Origin: Wurfbainia villosa
Lineage: Eukaryota > Streptophyta > Magnoliopsida > Zingiberales > Zingiberaceae
Length of the DNA stretch: 64,000 nucleotides
Direction of reading: 5' to 3'
Assembly (NCBI GenBank): GCA_025175895.1
Contig: CM046003.1
Location: 47,796,335 to 47,860,334, forward strand
Shown: positions 59,700 through 64,000 of the stretch, piece by piece
How positions within the stretch are numbered: the stretch's first letter is position 1
How the letters are laid out: every line of letters starts with the position of its first letter
The notes under the pieces: model-generated
What the model was told of the DNA's origin: nothing
The model's input: the letters and a program-made list of their open reading frames with translations, nothing else
Database searches by the model: none
Program-made: the position numbers and the translations under genes

Positions 59700-60982
59700 T
59701 GTTGGAGGATCGGTGGCTAGCTAGAGGGGGTGAATAGCCTTTCTCGTGTACGGTGGAGATCGTTCGTTGATTGCTCGTCTACAAGCTCGTTAGCGCAATG
59801 AAAATGTAATGCTAAAGTAAAACAATTAATACAAAGCAATAAAAAAGGAGACAAATGCTAACACGAGTGCGTAATGTGGTTCACGGCCCTTGCCACTAAT
59901 CCACGACCCGATTCGTTCCAAGGTGAATCACTCCTTAATCAATCCACTAATCTCTCCTTTGCACAAAGCTAGGTGGAGGTAAGCTTTCTTACACAAATCA
60001 CTCCTCTTACAATATGATTGAACTAAGCTCAAGGAAGAGGATTGAAAACGTGTTGGGCACTTGGGAGATGTTTAGAGGTTAAGCATTAACCATCCCAAGT
60101 CACCCAAGGTCCCTTTTTATAGAGAAGAAGTCATTCTTCCCATTGGCACCGAGCAGTCGACTGATGCAGCCATCAGTCAACTACTGCTAGAGTCGTTGCC
60201 TCGCAATGGCTTCATCCACATTGGATTCCAACCAACGGCTCCCACATCAATCAACTGATCTTCCCATCAGTCGAATGATGGAGCCAATAGTCGAGTGATC
60301 AGGCCGATCAGTCGACTCTCCAACCTTCTGTGCCCGAAACCCTCACGAGCAGTCGACTGCCATCCTTGGCAGTCGACTGAAGGCAAGATCAGTCGACTGA
60401 TGGCAAGATCATTCGACTGTCATTCCTTAGCAGTCGACTGTTCGGCCAGAAACTAGACTCGAACACCAGTCAAGTCTTCAGTCGACTTGGAACAGTCGAC
60501 TGCCACTTCATGGCAGTCGATTGATGTCGGGAAAACTCATCCGACACTTAGCCATTTGGCCAAGTTCACCTACGAGCTATCCCATCCCAGGTTACAATCG
60601 CTCACTCTCATCTTCCCTTGGAGTCCCTCGCCTTGAAGTTCTCTTCATCCGGCTACGTCCCTCGGATGCGCCAAGCGCACGGCTTCACAGCGCCATCCTT
60701 CGCGTCTCGCCCTGAAGTCTACTTCCTTTGGCTTCACTCCAATACTCCTCGTCCGGTGATCCCTCGGATGCACCAAGCGCACGGCTTCCGCAATGCATAT
60801 TTCACCGACTCAAGGACCGAGTCATGAGATGGTGAATCTTGCTAATGCTATCGTCAAGTCATCCATGTGCGAATTATTAAGTCCTGCATGACTTCAACAC
60901 ACATATCAAATCCATAACAACCTAACTTAAAATCTTTGCCACACACATCAAAACCACATCACATGGGTTGATTGCCCTAACA
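59700..60982 (-). repeat. B 5' LTR
   Basis: On + it starts TGTTGGAGG and ends CCCTAACA. The palindrome array (60150-60540) is rich and well kept. The TATA box is the complement of about 60114-60121. The C-rich U5 motif appears as CTAGAGGGGGTGAATAG. Confidence 0.9.
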
Positions 60983-61853
60983 ATCCCCACTCCGATGATC
61001 GGCAGCAACAGAGGAAGCGGTAGTGAAGAAACGCCGGGTGAAATCCACCCGACATTGTCGGCTATGCTGTGGAGTGGCTGTTGGCGGTAGAGGCGTGATG
61101 GAGGAGACCATCGGTCACCGGAGAAGGAGGGAATCCCCTTTCCTCTCCGGCGATCGGCGGGGAAGGGGAGAGTGTCCACCGGCGTCGCACGATGGAGGAA
61201 GAAAAAACTTTACACTGCGCGACCCATCAGCGATGGTGAAAATGTTGGTTTTTAAAGCCCCTTTTCCTTGGCCGTCCGATCCAAGCCCCTTTCAATCTCA
61301 GTCTTCCAATAGAGCTAGGTTAATTGAATCTGATTAATCCATGAACTAGGCAATGCATCCAACGGTTGTGATCAATCCAATTCTAAATGGATGGATCTGA
61401 TCAATCTGAAAGGCCGATCGCGATCAACTTGATCTGGATGGAAGGTTGAGACGTGTGGATCTGAGTGTATGGATCGGATCTCTCCGGATTTAAATAGATG
61501 GCCCAGATCAATCAGATCTCATCGGACAGTCAGGATTAAACAGATTTGGGCCCTTTAATTAAACTGCTTCTGATCTGGATGAAGGGCTCATATTCCTCCA
61601 GCTCAAATTGTCCTTTATGCCCTTAGATGAAGCCATATTTGATCCAACTTGAGTCTAGTCCAGTGGCTCATCTCGATCTCCTACAATTAAGATGTAAAAT
61701 TTGTATATAAGTCCAAAATTAAGGAGATTTTATAATAAGGTCCAAAAATAAATCGAACTCATAAAACATGATAATAATCGATAAATAATCACTCGAGAGG
61801 ATAAAAACAGTGAGATTAAGGACCAAAATAACACAATAAAATGGTATTTATCA

Positions 61854-62349
61854 ATCGACCCATGAGGCCTTCAAGTTTTGCATTTTGCCCTTTCCTTTAT
61901 CTTTCGATTTCTTCTCTTCCTTCTTCTTCCCTTCCTTCTTCTTGTCATTCTTCTTCCTTTAAACCTTTGCTTTGTTTAACAAGGGACATTCATCCCTCAT
62001 GTGTCCCTCTCTTTGGCAATTATAGCATATGATCTTTCTTCTTGGCCTTCTATTATCATGAGACTTGTTAAATTTAAAACTCTTAAGAGCACGTCTCACC
62101 TTTCTTACTATGTAGGCCTCCTCATTGCTATCCATTGAAGAGGATGATTCTTCATCCGATGAGGAGGGTGGAGTTTCCTTCTTCTTCTTTTCTTTGTCGG
62201 CTATTAGTGCCACTCCCCTTCGTTGACTCCTTGGTTCTTCTACTATACCTTCAAATCTAGTTTCGTGAAGCTCCATAGTAGAGAGGAATTCCTCTAGAGT
62301 ATTTACCTCTAGATTCTTTGATATGTAGAAGGAGTCCACCATTGAGCTC
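61854..62349 (-). pseudogene. C gag, N-proximal part with intact zinc knuckle
   Basis: On - it encodes MVDSFYISKNLEVNTLEEFL, then ELHETRFEGIVEEP, DSNEEAYIVRKVRRALKSFK, and the knuckle CYNCQREGHMRDEC, then Lys-rich sequence. The frame is open from 62342 to 61959. It is cut on one side by solo LTR T and on the other by the LINE, where similarity to B gag (59110-59125) stops. It is better preserved than the B copy. Confidence 0.85.
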
Positions 62350-62703
62350 CTGAAAATGGTACATGTATATATAAAATCGCTTCATGAGGAGAATACCCTC
62401 AATCCACGCATCATCACAATACAGGACTCAACAACATATTATCTTAACATCTCTGACCCATGTGGTCACCATACCACCCCACGCAGGGGGTTCACATCAC
62501 GACCTCTACTCTCTCCACATCCATAGGATCCAACATAAGCTCTCAAAGAGCCATACAAGTTTCCGTCCACAGCCATTCAACTACAAAACAACCCACATCC
62601 CACATAAGACATTAGCATCATCTAAATCGAAAAACAAAACCAAAACAGACCACTACACAAAAGTTCCATCATCCATGGCCATCTCTCACTCCCAAGCTTT
62701 CCA
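62350..62703 (-). other. LINE 3' untranslated region
   Basis: Noncoding sequence between the LINE stop codon and the break in C gag. There is no clear poly-A tail; the end is only weakly A/T-rich ('tatatataaaa' on +), so the exact LINE end is uncertain. Confidence 0.55.
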
Positions 62704-64000
62704 TCAACCTTGTCCTTGAAGCTCCGCAAACCTGTGGACATGAATTTGCACCTTTCGGAAAACTCCATCAATGTTATATGGCACACCTTCATACTTGCAT
62801 TTGTGTCGAACTATCCATATTTGATATATGCCACATGAAATACCCAGGAACATTGCCTTGGCCCTCGGTTCCACTCCCTTATATCGGCTTTTTGAACCGT
62901 CCAGTAGCTCCTCCAACTTCTCAAATCTAAACTTGATGGCAAGCCATTGTTTTATCCAATCCCAAAGGCAATAAGCAAAGGGGCATTTGAAGAAAAAATG
63001 ATCCATAGTTTCTTCCTCTTGCTTACATACTAAACATATTTTGTTTTCCTCATAAGGCATCCTATCTTCCATATGAAGTTTCCTTCGTATTAGTAGCCAC
63101 ATAATGAATCGGTGCTTTGTCATAATTTCGGATCTCCAAATAGTAGGAACCCATGGGGGTTTTTGACTAGTGCCTTGAAAGAACTTATATGCTTTTGAAA
63201 CCCCTTTCTTTTCCATGACAAACCATTCCATGAATTTCATATTAGTAACCCCCACTCCATTTGAGCGTTGCTTTATTTCTTCCTTGATTTCTACCAACCT
63301 CTTAATTAAAGGGGAATCCGAATCCTTTGCTTTCCATTCCCAAATATCCACCCTCTTCACATAATGATGGCGCACCCATTTTGTCCATATTGTATTCGCA
63401 CTAGATTTGATGTCCCATAGTACTTTGGTAAGAAAGGCTTTTTTCCACCCAAGTAAGTTCCAAAGCCCATAACCACCTTCCTTCTTTGGCATACAAATAG
63501 TGTTTGATGCTATAGATGGATATTTGGAATCCCATACAAACATCCGGCATATGGCTTTGATCTTGTCAATCACACCTCCTGGTATTGATAGTAATGAGAA
63601 CCAATAGCATTCCATTCCTTGGATGACCGTCTTTATAAGCTCTAGCCTTCCCGCATATGACAGAGACTTCTTTGGCCATCCACTCATCCTTTTCGATATT
63701 GCATCTAATAAAGGCCCATAGTTTGCAATACGTAGCTTCTCCACCGCCAATGGAATACCCAAATACTTAAAAGGAAAAGACCCCTCTTGGAAGCCCAAAA
63801 TTTTCAACAACTCCCCTTTTGTATTACCATCAACTCCGGCCATATATAGCTGCAATTTAATGGGGTTTGCCCTTAAAGCCACCTCCTTCCCAAACGTCTC
63901 CAAACATCCCGCAAGAAACCTCAAGGAGGACTCATCCGCTCTTGCAAATAACATTAGGTCGTCTGCATAAATGAGATGTGTGATGCCTAATTCTTTGCAC
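62704..64000 (-). CDS. LINE reverse transcriptase, C-terminal part, open to the window edge
   Basis: This is the longest clean frame in the window. It is open from the window edge (64000) to a stop at 62704. The RT catalytic motif YADD lies at 63958-63969, so the frame extends upstream of the first internal ATG (63954). Downstream come FKYLGIPL, the thumb-like KSLSYAGRLELIKTV, FVWDS, and the zf-RVT domain with KHRFIMWLLIRRKL, CLVCKQEEETMDHFFFKC and LWDW. This order is that of plant L1-type LINE ORF2, which encodes endonuclease and RT for target-primed reverse transcription. The lack of stops over 430 codons suggests a fairly young copy. It inserted into C gag. Confidence 0.88.
   Translation of the reverse strand, partial: CKELGITHLIYADDLMLFARADESSLRFLAGCLETFGKEVALRANPIKLQLYMAGVDGNTKGELLKILGFQEGSFPFKYLGIPLAVEKLRIANYGPLLDAISKRMSGWPKKSLSYAGRLELIKTVIQGMECYWFSLLSIPGGVIDKIKAICRMFVWDSKYPSIASNTICMPKKEGGYGLWNLLGWKKAFLTKVLWDIKSSANTIWTKWVRHHYVKRVDIWEWKAKDSDSPLIKRLVEIKEEIKQRSNGVGVTNMKFMEWFVMEKKGVSKAYKFFQGTSQKPPWVPTIWRSEIMTKHRFIMWLLIRRKLHMEDRMPYEENKICLVCKQEEETMDHFFFKCPFAYCLWDWIKQWLAIKFRFEKLEELLDGSKSRYKGVEPRAKAMFLGISCGIYQIWIVRHKCKYEGVPYNIDGVFRKVQIHVHRFAELQGQG

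Larger units (their letters stand above)
46943..60982 (-). mobile_element. Family-B gag-only element B, split by the Copia element
   Basis: The 3' LTR is 46943-48142 and the 5' LTR 59700-60982. The interior without the Copia insertion is about 2.87 kb and holds only gag plus noncoding DNA. It sits inside T. The flanks share ATCC (46936-46939 and 60983-60986), but the left copy is three bases away from the LTR, so the target duplication is uncertain. Confidence 0.87.
44650..61853 (-). mobile_element. Solo Tat/Athila-like LTR T, split by three later insertions
   Basis: Segments 44650-45476, 46718-46942 and 60983-61853 add to about 1.92 kb. On - the element starts TGATAAATACCATTTTATTG and ends ACTTGTTATCA, so the ends TGATAA/TTATCA are inverted. 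Flanks ATCGT (44645-44649) and ATCGA (61854-61858) look like one target duplication with a single change, and removing T restores continuous C gag. The start is of the kind seen in Tat/Athila LTRs (from memory). No internal region is present, so it is a solo LTR. Confidence 0.75.
41603..64000 (-). mobile_element. Family-B gag-only element C, right end outside the window
   Basis: The 3' LTR is 41603-42909. The interior on - includes the polypurine tract (42910-42932), a noncoding region and gag, which is split by solo LTR T (44650-61853). The gag N-terminal part is at 61854-62349, and a LINE then interrupts it. The 5' LTR lies beyond 64000. The left target duplication is probably CGATC (41598-41602). 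No pol was seen. Confidence 0.8.

Overview
The window is plant nuclear DNA built almost entirely from nested, decayed retrotransposons. I find no intact host gene, no RNA gene and nothing prokaryotic. Initiator-Met-tRNA and Asp-tRNA primer sites, Copia and Gypsy/Tat-type LTRs, LINE reverse transcriptase remnants and AT-rich spacers point to a large, repeat-rich flowering-plant genome. The species cannot be told from this.

Left nest (1-23417). A family-A element on + (A0: gag end at 1-578, 3' LTR 21829-23417) is split by a segment X with a Transposase_32-like reading frame. X is split by element A1 on - (1938-19082, target duplication AAAGT). A1's gag is split by A2 on + (5509-14332, GGTTT) and by solo LTR S2 (14943-16808, CTTGA). 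A2's 5' LTR is split by solo LTR S1 (6093-8323, GTATG).

Middle (23418-36234). A LINE remnant ends in a long TA microsatellite. It is followed by A3 (25032-33089), a tandem LTR-gag-LTR-gag fragment-LTR end, then by an unclassified palindrome-rich repeat (33833-34703) and a truncated family-A-like LTR D on -.

Right nest (36235-64000). Gypsy/Tat-like element G lacks pol, and its second LTR is cut by family-B element C on -. C's gag is split by a solo Tat-like LTR T (44650-61853). T is split by a family-B solo LTR (45477-46717) and by family-B element B on - (46943-60982). B is split by a full-length but frameshifted Ty1/Copia element (49265-57940, GGTTG). C also carries a LINE on - that runs off the window.

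The unusual feature is the family A/B group. These are gag-only LTR elements whose frame stops where protease would begin. Their U3 regions carry arrays of the 10-bp palindrome CAGTCGACTG. Family A has a second array of about 30-bp CCAAG...CTTGG dyads. All share a C-rich motif, CTATTCACCCCC...CTCTAG, near the LTR end. No pol of their own is present, so they would need one supplied in trans. Many motif variants look like decay of methylated cytosines, and some LTR differences at CAG/CTG sites may be assembly errors.
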